Below are positions 22,208-33,241 of a DNA stretch of 64,000 nucleotides, piece by piece. Location of the stretch: NCBI GenBank assembly GCA_029817715.1, contig JARUPY010000083.1, forward strand, positions 3,906,001-3,970,000, given 5' to 3'. A program made the position numbers and the translations under genes. Each line of letters begins with the position of its first letter. The first letter of the stretch is position 1. The notes beneath the pieces were generated by a model that saw nothing but the letters and a program-made list of their open reading frames with translations, had not been told where the DNA came from and did not search any database. Source of the DNA: Melastoma dodecandrum (taxonomy: Eukaryota > Streptophyta > Magnoliopsida > Myrtales > Melastomataceae).

Positions 22208-24880
22208 ATGGTGCTGTATGCGAATCCTCCAAGCACGGGGTGCACGCCGCCGCACCAGATCAACGACTTTCAGTCCTTTACATCATCCGCGACGACGGCC
22301 TCGTCCTCCTCTTCTTTGCCGAGGCACGTGATGGGCGGCCTTTCGTCTCTCTTCTCTTCTCCAGTGACAAAGCAGAGCTCGGCGGCGTCCCTGCCGTTGA
22401 GCTTTTCGAGCTACCTTGAGGAGAAAGGTTCGCTTTTTCATGATTTGGGAGATGAATTCAGCTCCAGGGAAAGGTCTTTGAGTAGTTCTATGTGTTATTC
22501 CCATGGCAAGCTCTTCAGGCCATCAAGGAAGGAGAGGTCGAGCCCCGTGTCGGTGTTGCACGGTCCGATCTCTTGCTCTAGGAGTGATTCACATGTTAGC
22601 GAAAGTGGTAGTCGGGGTTTGTACAGTGGTTTTGTTAGGAATGCTTTGGGAAATTCCTTTGTTGATTGCAACGGCGACAATTCGGCATTGCCTGTGGCAA
22701 TTGTGGACGGGATGGCCGATCAGGATGAGTTGACTTTCACTTTGGAAGAAAGAAAGTTGTGGGGAGTTTGGAAATGGAGATCAAGCTGATTATTCTGTGG
22801 AGGAGCTCTTGGTGGGTGCACAGGCAAAGCATAGCATGTTCAGAGAGGAGTTCGTCGTGAAGGCTTTCTATGAGGCAGAGAGGGCACATAGAGGACAGGT
22901 TTGCTCAAGATACCTCTTGGCTCAATTCAGATTTTTAAAAATATCAAAATCTTGAATTGGCTGGGATGGTGTTTTAGTCTGGTCATTTTTTGTCCAAATT
23001 ATGCCTTCTCTGTAGGTGCGTGCTAGTGGGCATCCGTATCTGCAGCATTGTGTGGAGACAGCAGTGTTGCTGGCATCGATTGGGGCCACGCCAACCGTTG
23101 TTGCTGCTGGGTTGTTGCATGATACCGTGGATGATTCATTCACCAGTTATGATCACATCTTCAGGACCTTTGGGGCTTGTATCGCCAATCTGGTTGAAGG
23201 GGTAAGCTCTTGTAGAGGCTGAAGAACTTGAATATTGATGCTCTCAAAGTCGGGACACATATGCTTCCTAGTTATGGGGTGATCTTCCCTTCATATTAGT
23301 CTTTTTGCATTGATCACTGTGAATACAGGTTTCAGAGTTAAGTCACCTCAGCCAGCTAGCTCGGGAAAACAACACCGCAAGCAAGACGGTAGAGGCAGAT
23401 CGGTTACACACGAAGCTCCTGGCAATGGCAGATGCCCGGGCCGTAGTCATCAAGCTGGCCGATCGGCTGCATAACATGATGACACTGGAGGAGCTACCTG
23501 CACACAAGCAACAGATATTTGCGAAGGAAACTCTAGAGATCTTCGTCCCATTGGCCAACCGTCTCGGAATCTTGACCTGGAAGGAAAGCCTGGAAAACTT
23601 GTGTTTCAAGCACCTTCATCCAGAATTACACGAGAAACTGTCTTCTCAACTTTTAGAGTCTTACGACGAGACAATAGTCGCTGATGCAAAGGAGAAACTT
23701 GAAGAAGCTCTCGAGGAGAAGTCGCTTCCTTACCACCTCGTCACCGCGAGGCACAAAAGTCTGGACAGCGTACACTGCAAAATGATCAAGTCAGTAAATT
23801 TTTCCTCCCGCTTGTATAGGCAAATCATTTTTTTTTTATCATTTAGGATGCAGAGCTTACATTGGAGTTGTTGTAAAGAAAGAATCTCAGGATGGATGAA
23901 ATCCATGATGTCCATGGTGTCCGCCTGATTGTGGAGACAAAGGAAGATTGCTATAGGGCTCTAAGGATAGTTCATCAATTGTGGCCCGAAGTGCCAGGAA
24001 AATTGAAGGACTACGTCGTTCATCCCAAATTCAACGGGTATCTTTGTTTATCCCGAAATCATGTTGTATACTAGTGCCATACTCTTCATCTTCACCTGTT
24101 GGATATTTAGATGGTGTTGATGGATCTTTTTTACAGGTATTGATCGCTTCACACAGTAGTTATGAGTGAAAGGATGGTTCCCATTGAAGTACAGATCCGA
24201 ACCAAGGAAATGCATCTTCAGAACGAGTTTGGATTGGCCGCTCACTGGAGATACAAAGAAGGCAACTGCGAGCACTCTCTTTTGTCCTTCAGATGGTTGA
24301 ATGGGCGAGATGGGTTATTACCTGGCAGTGCGAGACCATGAACCAGGACCGGTGGTCAGTGCGTGATCTAAATGTCAATGGACTGCCTTGCAGATTCCCG
24401 TCTCATTCAGATGATTGTGCCTACTCGTGCAAGCCTCGTTGTGACGATAACAGGCCCGTGTTCGTCATTCTAATCGAAAATGAAAAGGTCAGTCTTGAAT
24501 CAACCGTCCGCCTGTATCTTCTGCATAAGATGAAACTTAGAGAGCTGCTGCTGGTGCTGCACTGTCTGCAGATGTCGGTCCAGGAGTTCCCAGCAGATTC
24601 GACGATTGTTGATTTGTTGGCACGAGCTGGACGAGGTATTCCAAGGTGGACACCGTATGGGTTCCCTCTCAAGGAAGACTCGAGGCCTAGAGTGAATGAC
24701 CTAGCTAATGTTGACCCAACCCGCAAACTTAGCATGGGAGATTTGGTCGAACTGATGCCAGCCACACCTGGCAAGTCCTTAACAGAATACAGGGAAGAGA
24801 TCCAGCGTATGTACGACCGCGGCCTGCCCGTGTCTGGCTCTATGCCAGCAATCGACACTGCGGTTGGCGGGAGAAATTAG
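22208..24880 (+). pseudogene. Plastid RelA/SpoT homologue (RSH2/RSH3-like) with three coding lesions
   Basis: RSH2/3 proteins make and hydrolyse (p)ppGpp in chloroplasts. Exons: 22208-22898, 23016-23201, 23329-23789, 23879-24037, 24137-24487 and 24572-24880. The serine-rich N-terminus (MVLYANPPSTGCTPPHQ...) fits a transit peptide. The HD hydrolase region is present ([21 protein letters not shown]), as are the RelA/SpoT synthetase region ([40 protein letters not shown]) and the C-terminal TGS-like part ([16 protein letters not shown] ... [16 protein letters not shown]). Lesions: a one-base frameshift in the AG run 22745-22756, before [16 protein letters not shown]; an in-frame TGA at 24141-24143, where rice-type homologues have NGYRSLH (CGA to TGA fits); and a one-base loss near 24275-24280, before [11 protein letters not shown]. 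Together they indicate a pseudogene unless they are assembly errors. Confidence 0.85.
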
Positions 24881-25531
24881 CTGACCTTGGAAGAACTATT
24901 AGAAAGGATCGTTCTCTTCCATTTTACAGTGTACTAATTCTTTATTCTTGTGCATAATTGAATTGGGCTTCGAAATGCTAATGCTTTCAACTCATTCCAA
25001 ACATGATGGTAAGAAAACTGCAGATTAGCAGAGAACTGCGTAGCGGAAAAAATCCAGCTAAGTGAAATCAAATTCCGTTGCTAATCCTGCTCAACTAATC
25101 AATCCCAATGATAAACATGCAAATCAAGAGATTCTCAACCAGCTAATCGCAAATTAAACTAGTCAAAGAACATGAAAGTAAACAAACACTGAATCGTCGA
25201 AAACTCGAGGAACATCAGTAAACAGCAGGCCGCGACTCCATTTAGGACGTAATAACACAAGCAGAAACAGGGCGAGTACAAGAACATCAGTAAACAATTC
25301 ACTATCAACCGAGGGAAGAAGAACCTCGGTTCACGTATGTTACAGTCAGTTTTGCTATCCCCCTACCATCCATCACCCTGTCCCGAACCCAACCAGCCAC
25401 TACCGATCCTCGAATTCTTCTCATGCCATCACCGTGGATCGACCCTGTTTCCCTTCATCATCCAAAAGCAACACCAACCCGGGAGAAAAATAAAGAAGAG
25501 AAATACATAAAAGAATCTGAATTCCCATGTC
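24881..25531. other. Convergent intergenic spacer (RSH-like / proline-rich gene)
   Basis: 3' flanks of two convergent genes. AT-rich; no gene, repeat or RNA recognised. Confidence 0.4.
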
Positions 25532-25954
25532 TCATCCATCGTTTATTCTCATCAACTGCCTCCTCTTAAAAACTAAAAACCCAGCGACAAATATCTGCAG
25601 TATTGAAGCTATGCCGACGAACATCAACCCGACCATCTTCCCAGTATTGATCTCATCTTCCCCCGAAGGTGGGGGTTGCCCCACGTCATTAATACGGTTA
25701 TCTGGCAACGGCGAAGGCACTGGGGATGGAGTCGGAGACCGAGTTGGAGGAGCACCGGTCGATGGAGTTGGTGGCAGAGCCGGCAGGGCAGGCGGGGATG
25801 GGAGAGGTGGAGGCAGAGGCGGCTGTGGCGAGGGAGGTGGAGGGGGCAAGTCGGGCTCTTGCGACTCGACGATCACGGTGGAAATATGAAACACCGCCGT
25901 GAGGAAGAGGATGACGTAACAGGACAAGGGCGACAATCCCATCAAAAAATTCAA
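25532..25954 (-). CDS. Small proline-rich single-pass membrane protein
   Basis: An uninterrupted 140-residue frame. Residues 1-30 form a hydrophobic signal or anchor (PLSCYVILFLTAVFHIS). Residues about 33-90 are a proline-rich ectodomain (LPPPPPSPQPPLPPPLPSPP, then TPSP and SPVPSP motifs, possibly hydroxyproline-glycosylated). A transmembrane helix (MVGLMFVGIASILQIFVAGF) is followed by a short basic tail, LVFKRRQLMRINDG. Plant genomes encode short proteins with this plan and a similar KRRQL tail, often labelled arabinogalactan- or extensin-like; their function is not known to me. An alternative start is Met5. An untranslated leader probably extends to about 26300. Confidence 0.75.
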   Translation of the reverse strand: MNFLMGLSPLSCYVILFLTAVFHISTVIVESQEPDLPPPPPSPQPPLPPPLPSPPALPALPPTPSTGAPPTRSPTPSPVPSPLPDNRINDVGQPPPSGEDEINTGKMVGLMFVGIASILQIFVAGFLVFKRRQLMRINDG

Positions 25955-26688
25955 ACGCCGATCAAACTACATATAAAAAAAGCTGCAAACTTTTCCGAGC
26001 AGGAGGAAGATTTAGCATCTGGGTCTTTGACCCGCGAGACCCCACCTCCGTATTAATTCCCCCCAAACAACAACATCATGACCACCTTCATCATCATATC
26101 CAGGCAAAATCCCAGAGAAACAGAGGCCTAAAAAGAAAAAGATCCAACCTTTTCGGTTAAGGAACTAGAGGTTTGGGGTGGTGGAGGAATCGAAGCTGGG
26201 GAGGCAAAGAAACAATCCTCCCCTTCTTTCTTTGTTTCTCTCTGGGACGGGAAGGAGAGGACGTTAAAAGAACTAAAAAGAGTCTGGAAACAGGAGGAAC
26301 AGCGGAACATATTCCTTCTTTTTATTTTATTGTTTCGGGGTTAAAAAAAAATAACAAGAAAAAACTGACGATGACAGGAACAGGATTGAATCTTCTTCTT
26401 CTTTTTTTTTGACGATCTTACAATTCTTGGGTTTGTTCAAGAACCATGTCCTAACTAATAATACTCTTTATCTTTTTGGTAAAGAGAAAAACATCACACC
26501 CCCTCCGGGGGTCCAATCGTTAAAATATATAACGATAATACTAATAACTTAACCCAAACGCTTTGGGTGCGTGGAACGAGTCCAATCGCCAACCATATTT
26601 TGCGTAAATTGTTCATTCGAAGGGATTTCGTCTGCAAGGACAAGGACGTCATCATTTTGGAAACGGACGCTGACAAGGTGGGCGTTCT

Positions 26689-26762
26689 ATGGGCCGGGCC
26701 CATGGTCGCCTGACAAAGGAGGAGGCCAGCAGGAACCCGCTCCGTTTCATGGGCCGGCCCAT
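26689..26762. promoter_or_regulatory. Two palindromic site-II (TGGGCC) motifs
   Basis: ATGGGCCGGGCCCAT (26689-26703, palindrome with one central base) and ATGGGCCGGCCCAT (26749-26762, perfect palindrome) lie 45 bp apart. TGGGCC/TGGGCY elements are known TCP-factor sites in plant promoters. They sit about 740 bp upstream of the proline-rich gene start codon. Which gene they serve is inferred. Confidence 0.5.
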
Positions 26763-27574
26763 TTACAAGCAAAGGGAGAAACCCAAGTTAAAAGCCCAGT
26801 AACTGCTAAAAAAACAGCGGGAGGTTATTTTGAGATGAGATGGACGGATGATGTGATGATGATTATTATTATTATTATTTTGTAAAAAGAGAAAACATGG
26901 TTAGAGATGAGATCCGAGTTGCCCATGCCAAGACAGAGTAGAAGAAATGAAGGAGTTGGGGAGGTCTCTTTCATTCAATGAATGTTATTAGGGATTTGAA
27001 CATCCGCCTAACTTGCAACCACAGCAAGGCAGGCTTCTTTATTATTTGGGTTTTATTGCATGATGTTAAAGAAACACCTGGTTGATTTAGCTACGTGACA
27101 AGGGGGTGAAGGCTGCCACTTGCCCATACTAGGAGTCCTGACCACGTCCTTTTACTTGATGTTAAATTAAAATATTACAATTTATTATATATATATATAT
27201 AATAATCAAAAGATTCTGCCCTTCTAACCTAATCTTCCTTTTTTTTGTCAAAATAAAAATAAAAAATAAAAATAAGAAAAAGGTAGCGATGACGTCACTC
27301 TCCACCGCTGAGGAGCCGAACCCCAGCTTGATCCCATAACCACGTGCTCGTTTTTATTACCAACGAGGGCTTTCCTCCTCCTCCTTTTCCTTTTTAACAA
27401 ACAAAAGAATGAAAATGAATACACAAAAGTAGTCTTTCTCTCGTCCAACATAGCGACCCTACGACATGATATCGAGCTTTTAACTTTAATTTTTTTCTCC
27501 TTTTTCTTTTTAAAATAAAAAGATTCTCGAAATTGATTTTGTTTTTTTACGAGATGAAGTAAGTTATAACGGTT

Positions 27575-27977
27575 TGTTAGAATATCGGACCCGCCCTTTT
27601 CAACACATCCTCGGGAGTAGCACGCTAAGCTATATATAATAGATCGGACTCTTTTCTCTATTTGATGTAGGGATTGAGTTTGCTATATGGCAACCCTTTC
27701 AACACGTCTCCTTAAACCCAAGCCCACATACGAACTCACAAGCCGGCACCCTAAACGGGCGAGGGGGGCCATCATCGGTTTGCTGGGCTTAACCGGGCTA
27801 TGACCATGTTAGAATAACGGACCGGCCCGTATGCCGAGTCCAGCATACAAGTCCGGCGGGGTTCCACTCTAAAACCAATTGACTATAAAAGGAGTAACTC
27901 GCTAGGCTATATATATAATAAGCTGGACTCTTTTCTCTATACAAGATTGAGTTTGCTATATGGCAACCCTTTCAATA
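27575..27977 (+). mobile_element. TRIM-like mini-retroelement (two short LTR-like direct repeats)
   Basis: Two direct repeats, 27575-27704 and 27807-27977, both begin TGTTAGAATA and share CTATATATAATA, GGACTCTTTTCTCTAT and ATTGAGTTTGCTATATGGCA before CCCTTTCAACA or CCCTTTCAATA. They flank about 100 bp of non-coding DNA. Outer flanks CGGTT (27570-27574) and CGGCT (27978-27982) match at 4 of 5 bases, as an aged target duplication would. The second copy is 41 bp longer in its 5' half. No clear primer-binding site or polypurine tract was found, so the class is tentative. Confidence 0.5.
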
Positions 27978-30299
27978 CGGCTTGGACATCTCAGAGTTTA
28001 TAAAATCACTTTAATTCCAGCATCAATCATGGACTTGTTACTTTTCTGACCGTGGACACATTTGAGAGGAAACTATGTTTTTTTTAAAAAAAAAAACTTT
28101 GGAATTCGACCAGAGTTTTTCTTCTTGCATTAATAAATGAACCTCACTCTGATCGTGGTGTAAAAATGGTCACAACAATTCTTCTTTACCAAAAGAAGAG
28201 TTTTCTTTTTCTCTTTTCGAACCTAAGAAATTTCATCAAAAAGAGACCAAACTTAAGAAAAGTGATAGAAAAAAAATATCAAACAAGAGAATAAGCCAAG
28301 AAACTCGTACTGGATTTATTGGGTTTGGCCAATAGGTTGGGACAAATTATAGAGCTGTTATTGAAGGGACTGTATCTTTTGTTGCATTTATTGAGAAAAA
28401 AAGTTTTTTGATGGTCAGAATTAAATGCAATGTTTTGGAAACGCGATGAAAGGCGTCGTGACTACTTTCATTGGTTAGTCGAAACGTACATAACAAGTGG
28501 TCGAATTTTTGTGTTTATTATTAGTGTGGATTCCAACTTTCCCCCCCTCAAAAGTAAAGTAAAAAAAGCAAAAACCCTAGAAACCCTACATAAAATCCTA
28601 AATCACATTGAATGATTGAATAAAAGTGAAGTGGAAAGAGTTTTTTTCTTTTTTTCTTTTTTTGGGTCGGCAGAGGAAAGAGTTGAACAGAGAGATTCGC
28701 AACGCAATTATCAATTTGTTGGGGTCCCATAAAATCAAATAAATAAAAACTGAAAAGAAAAGAAATAAGCTGAGATTTATGATTAATGATTAGTCAATCA
28801 TCATTTGTTTCGTTTATATTTTTTAAAGAAACCTTTAAATTGAGAAATTAGCAAAAGTAATCTTTATTTATTTATTTATTTTTAACTAAATTTGTGGGAC
28901 ATGTTGCTGCTACAAGCCTCTAAAAACAGCCGCATCATTTGATCCCGAAAACAAATTCTTCCGATCATCAGCAATGTTGTTTTGGCGTGCTTTATTATTT
29001 TCTTTAAAGCAGGAATTGTTAGTTCACCTAATCATTACTTTAATTCAGAACTAACCCTGGCCTTATTCTCCCCATTTTACGAGATCATTCTTCGTTGTTT
29101 GTATTATCCCCGACTTATTTTACTCCGCGAGATTTGGACAACTTCCTTTTCTCTCTCGACCGAATGTTTGTTTTTTCTCCTCTCTCACACATACACACAA
29201 AAAATAAAATCACTCAATTAATACCTAGCCAAATAATTACAAAACTAGACATTGTTTTTGCATGGATCTAAGTAATATTGATGTGTAAATGAGTATTTCC
29301 ATGTTCGTTTCTGCGCTCGAGATTTGTTTAGTGGTTTTCATTGTGGGTGACCAATAACAAATAGTTTTATTTAAAATATGAACCTCATTATATTGTGCTT
29401 TAGGACAGCTTTCCTTTCCTTTCCTTGCATTTCTTTTTGTGCATGGAATTTCGGGCCCTACGTAGACAAAAATAAATTAAGCGCAACATGATAAGGTTTT
29501 AGTATTTGGCATCGAGAAATTATGACATGGTGTGGTAGGGAAACCGGAGAAAGAACACGTGATTAGGTTTGATGATCCCGTGTAATTAATTGGCCTTTTG
29601 CCCCTTTTCCTAATCCTAATTATTGGGTTAAGTAGACTCCCCACCACCGGTCTAATCCCCTCGTTTGTCTTCTTGTGCTTACCCTTTTTTGACAATGAGA
29701 TGTCACTCGCAGATTCGACGCCCTTTCCGCCTCCCACTAATGCGTATCGCATTACAATAATTAAAGTAAATTTTCATCGAACCATTACCTTAGTTTTGAC
29801 GATGACGTGGGCGTAAAAAATGCTTTGTTGTATCGTTTGAGAAGTGTGTTGCTTCACTAAAGTAAAGTGGGTACTGCATTGTTGCGCTACAATTACTCAA
29901 ACTTGAGAAAAATTATTATTTGTTGTGATTTTATCATATTTATGATAAATTAAATTATCTTAATTAGATAATTACGTGGGGATCGGATAACGATATTCTG
30001 AAATAAAATCTCTATTTATAGTAACATATTCTATCTTATCTTATCCATACGATTGTTAAGGAATAACATTGTTCCTCATTAATCTTTGCTTATGATTGAA
30101 ACCATCATCAAATATTATTTTGACAATTATTGGAATAAATCTTACGAATCTAGAAAGTTGTCGAAGATTACTTTCCTTCTTGGTCATAGTAACAAAGCAG
30201 CTGTCTGCTGAGCCTGATTACAGCGTGCTGAAATCTGGTAATCGGAAAATAAATCATATGATTCATTCCCTATTAAAACAAGACGACATTCATACATTC

Positions 30300-31600
30300 G
30301 ATAACGAATCTGTGTGGTTGTCCAAAGCCTGTGTGATCTGTGTAAAGCTTTGATGAGCTGTGTGATTAGCGGAGAACGAAAGGTGCTAAGTGATCGCTTG
30401 GTTCTTACCTCTCGCAAACTGCATGTGGGAGTGCCCAGGGTTGTGTGCCGCCTTGGTCGTTGTGAGAGGTATTGTGCGTCCTCGATGCGTTCAATGAGCG
30501 GCTGACGAATCGTCTAAGAGAAGCTAAGTGAATACCTCGCAGTAACCAGTTGCTAACCCATCGGCAAAAAGTCGTTCTTGTTGTGTCTTTTCGTAGGGAT
30601 GTCTCGAACCGACGGAGTTTGAGCAGTTAGACACGCACTTACGGGTGCGTGCCAGAAGTCTCGTGCCTGTAGGGTAGAGCAGGAGTTGGGAACGTCGCTC
30701 GAGTGGAAATAGGTCCTCCCGAGCATAGGGGTGCTCTGCAGAAGTCTCGACCTCCTAATACAGAGGGACAGTAGAACAGGTTGTATGGGAACCGTCGAAG
30801 TTGAAAATTCCACCCTAGACACTAGGTGTGCAGTGTAGTGAGCCACGACTGTGGTAACCGAGCACGTCCGAACTGTGTGTAGGACGGATACCTCGACTTC
30901 ACTGTATGAGAAGTCAGGTTCTGTTGTGTGGGGAACCAAACCCTTTTTCTTCTCTTTTGTTCTCTGACTCTTTTTGGTTGTCTCTTGAGTACTTACAGGC
31001 TCATCTTGAGAAGGGACAAAAGCTGTGTGGAAATCCTCTTTTGAGCTATTAAGTACCGATGCATTCCTCTACTGTGAACCAGAAACGGGCTGTTATTTGA
31101 GAAGTCGTTCTGTCACTGTAAGGAATTATTTTGTGAGGATTTATAATCTAATATAACGTTGTCTTTGTGCTTTGATAGACAGGCTTACGCTTAAGTGACA
31201 ACGTGCTGTGTGGAAATCCTTTGAGTAATCAACTGCTGAGTGTGAACATCATTCTGCTGGAAACGAGAAGATGTCCACTGTGTGAGGAGTTGATCGTTGC
31301 CCCGAAGTGATCTCCTTTAAAGGATTTTAAATCTCACTCGTTGAAATACCGAAAACCTAGTGCAAAAGGTCCATTTGTACCAATTATATTTATATAGTGG
31401 AATCACCTCTACGGTGAAAAGTGGACGTAGGTCGATTAAGGCCGAACCACTATAAAAACTACCGTGTCCCTTACGATCGTGCTTACATCCATACGAGTAT
31501 CTAACGATCAAAATCGTAACGCTTAAGCGAACCGACCTCACTTTTGAGTAACACTTTGCGGTGACACAGTACGCTTCCGCGTACGTTGAGAAAGGGCGAA
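30300..31600 (+). mobile_element. Probable Ty1/copia LTR remnant
   Basis: GTGGACGTAGGT followed by GCCGAACCACTATAAAAACTAC and a GTGTC block (about 31420-31470) is the arrangement found near the 3' end of many plant copia LTRs. A TTATATTTATATAG box lies just upstream (about 31384-31397). CTGTGTGGAAATCCT recurs at about 31023 and 31208. Neither terminus nor a target duplication was found; the limits are approximate. Confidence 0.35.
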
Positions 31601-32440
31601 AAAGTGATAAATACTAATTTGTACGTAAACGATCCAATACATTCACGAATCGATCAGCAAGCAAAGCAGATACTGTGGGGAGGGGCAAGGGTTTTGAGAT
31701 CTTTATTTTTAAAGGCTACATCATTTTCACATGCACAATCATAAAACTTTTTCCTACACTATCTGTACCCCATGGAGAAATGCAGCAAATCCCATCCATC
31801 CTTTTCCCCACCCCCTGCCCATCATGCACGCACGTAACATTCATCACCAAAATGTGCATTGCACAGTGCACCCCCTCCACGATGGAATCATATTCCTTTT
31901 TTTCCACGAAACACATCATCACCCACCATGAAAAACCAGTGCCCTGCCGATCAACTGAATCCCGTCCAAAATAAGAAACAAAGAAAAAAACCCATCAGTT
32001 CGGCTAAAGTTTTTATCCCGGCTAAATTTATACAATATAAATTACACTTCACGTTACTGTTTAAGTTTTCAGGTTCTATAAAGTTTCTAGCATTAAAGCG
32101 GTCTTGAATTCAAATTCGACGCAAACTTTCCGGATACATGGCAAAATGGGCACAGGGAATGCAACCGCTATCACTGGTCCTAACACACAATGTCAAGAAT
32201 AATGAACATGAATTTGGGTAGTTGGGTTTTCAATTATTCAACAGAGGTGAAGCATTTAAAAATAAAAAATTAAAGGGACCCAATTAGTTTTGGGGGGGGA
32301 CAAATTAACAAAAGACACCCTTTCTTGGTGTTTTTATTTATTTATTTTATTTTATTTTTATATAGTGGCATCGGACAGCCAAGCAAAATCCCCACAAAGC
32401 CTCTCATATCATATCAATATCACGACGCCTTCGCTCCCCA

Positions 32441-32445
<5 letters not shown>

Positions 32446-32476
<31 letters not shown>
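32446..32476 (+). repeat. (TC)n microsatellite in the MYB 5' leader
   Basis: About 15 TC units directly upstream of the MYB start codon and downstream of a TATATA box at about 32359-32364. Pyrimidine tracts of this type are common in plant 5' UTRs. Confidence 0.8.
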
Positions 32477-32479
<3 letters not shown>

Positions 32480-32498
32480 CTCTTCGACATAGAAATCA

Positions 32499-33241
32499 AT
32501 GGCAATGTCAGTCATGGAGGAAAACTCAGCCTCCCCCTTCTCCAGGCAGCTCAACAGAGGGGCGTGGACTCCCGAAGAGGACGAGAAGCTCGCGGAGGTC
32601 ATCGCTGTCCACGGCGCCAAGAGGTGGAAGGCCATCGCAGCCAAAGCTGGTGCCTTTGTCTTGTCTTCTCTTGTACTTTTGGGAGGCTTTTTGTTGTCTG
32701 GCGGCTTGGCTGAGCTTTTCCGTCCGTAGGGCTGAAACGGTGCGGCAAGAGTTGTCGGCTCAGGTGGATGAATTACCTTAGGCCTAACATCAAGAGAGGA
32801 AACATCACCGACCAGGAAGAGGATTTGATACTAAGGCTTCACAAGCTGTTGGGGAACAGGTAGGCTGGGCGCGAGTCGGTCCCGTTTCAGCGGGAGGAGT
32901 TCTTGGGATTTAGGGACTGACCCCAGGGCTCGCACTTCCGATGATTTCTCAGGTGGTCATTGATTGCAGGGAGGCTGCCGGGTCGAACAGATAATGAGAT
33001 AAAGAACTACTGGTATTCTCATTTGAGCAAGAGAATGAGCCAAGCCAGCGGAGGACGTGGGGGGTCGCGCAAGAGGGAGGCCGGCGTAGCGGAGCCACGG
33101 GAGGCGAGGGGGGGTTCGCCGGGGGCGTTCAACGCGGACGAGTTCTTCGACTTCTCGAACGAGAGCCCCCTGAACCTGGAGTGGGTCAGTAGGTTCCTCC
33201 AACATGATAATAACCAAGGGCATGTAAACAAAAATCAATAA
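32499..33241 (+). CDS. R2R3-MYB transcription factor of the bHLH-interacting type
   Basis: Nuclear DNA-binding regulator, 189 residues. Exons: 32499-32649, 32730-32859 and 32953-33241, in phase, with the conserved R2R3-MYB intron positions. R2 is [20 protein letters not shown] ... [14 protein letters not shown]3 is [20 protein letters not shown] ... [20 protein letters not shown]. The motif DLx2Rx3Lx6Lx3R, which binds R/B-type bHLH partners, is complete in R3. The short C-terminus contains [19 protein letters not shown], reminiscent of MYB82/WER-like proteins; subgroup assignment is tentative. Oddity: the R3 recognition helix reads KNYWYSHL where almost all relatives have KNYWN(S/T)H, a DNA-contact position. 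Start: the first ATG after the TC tract; a second Met lies at residue 3. Confidence 0.9.

Larger units (their letters stand above)
25955..32498. other. Long repeat-rich intergenic region
   Basis: About 6.5 kb without a convincing host gene. It holds the site-II motifs near 26.7 kb, a TA microsatellite (about 27185-27204), a TRIM-like element (27575-27977), TTTA repeats (about 28866-28884), an LTR remnant in 30.3-31.6 kb and the promoter of the MYB gene. The open frames here are short and show no family signature. Confidence 0.5.

Noticed and set aside
25527..26056. Plus-strand Gly/Arg-rich frames opposite the small proline-rich gene
   Set aside because: Complement of Pro codons; the minus frame has a signal peptide and a transmembrane helix and is the better gene.
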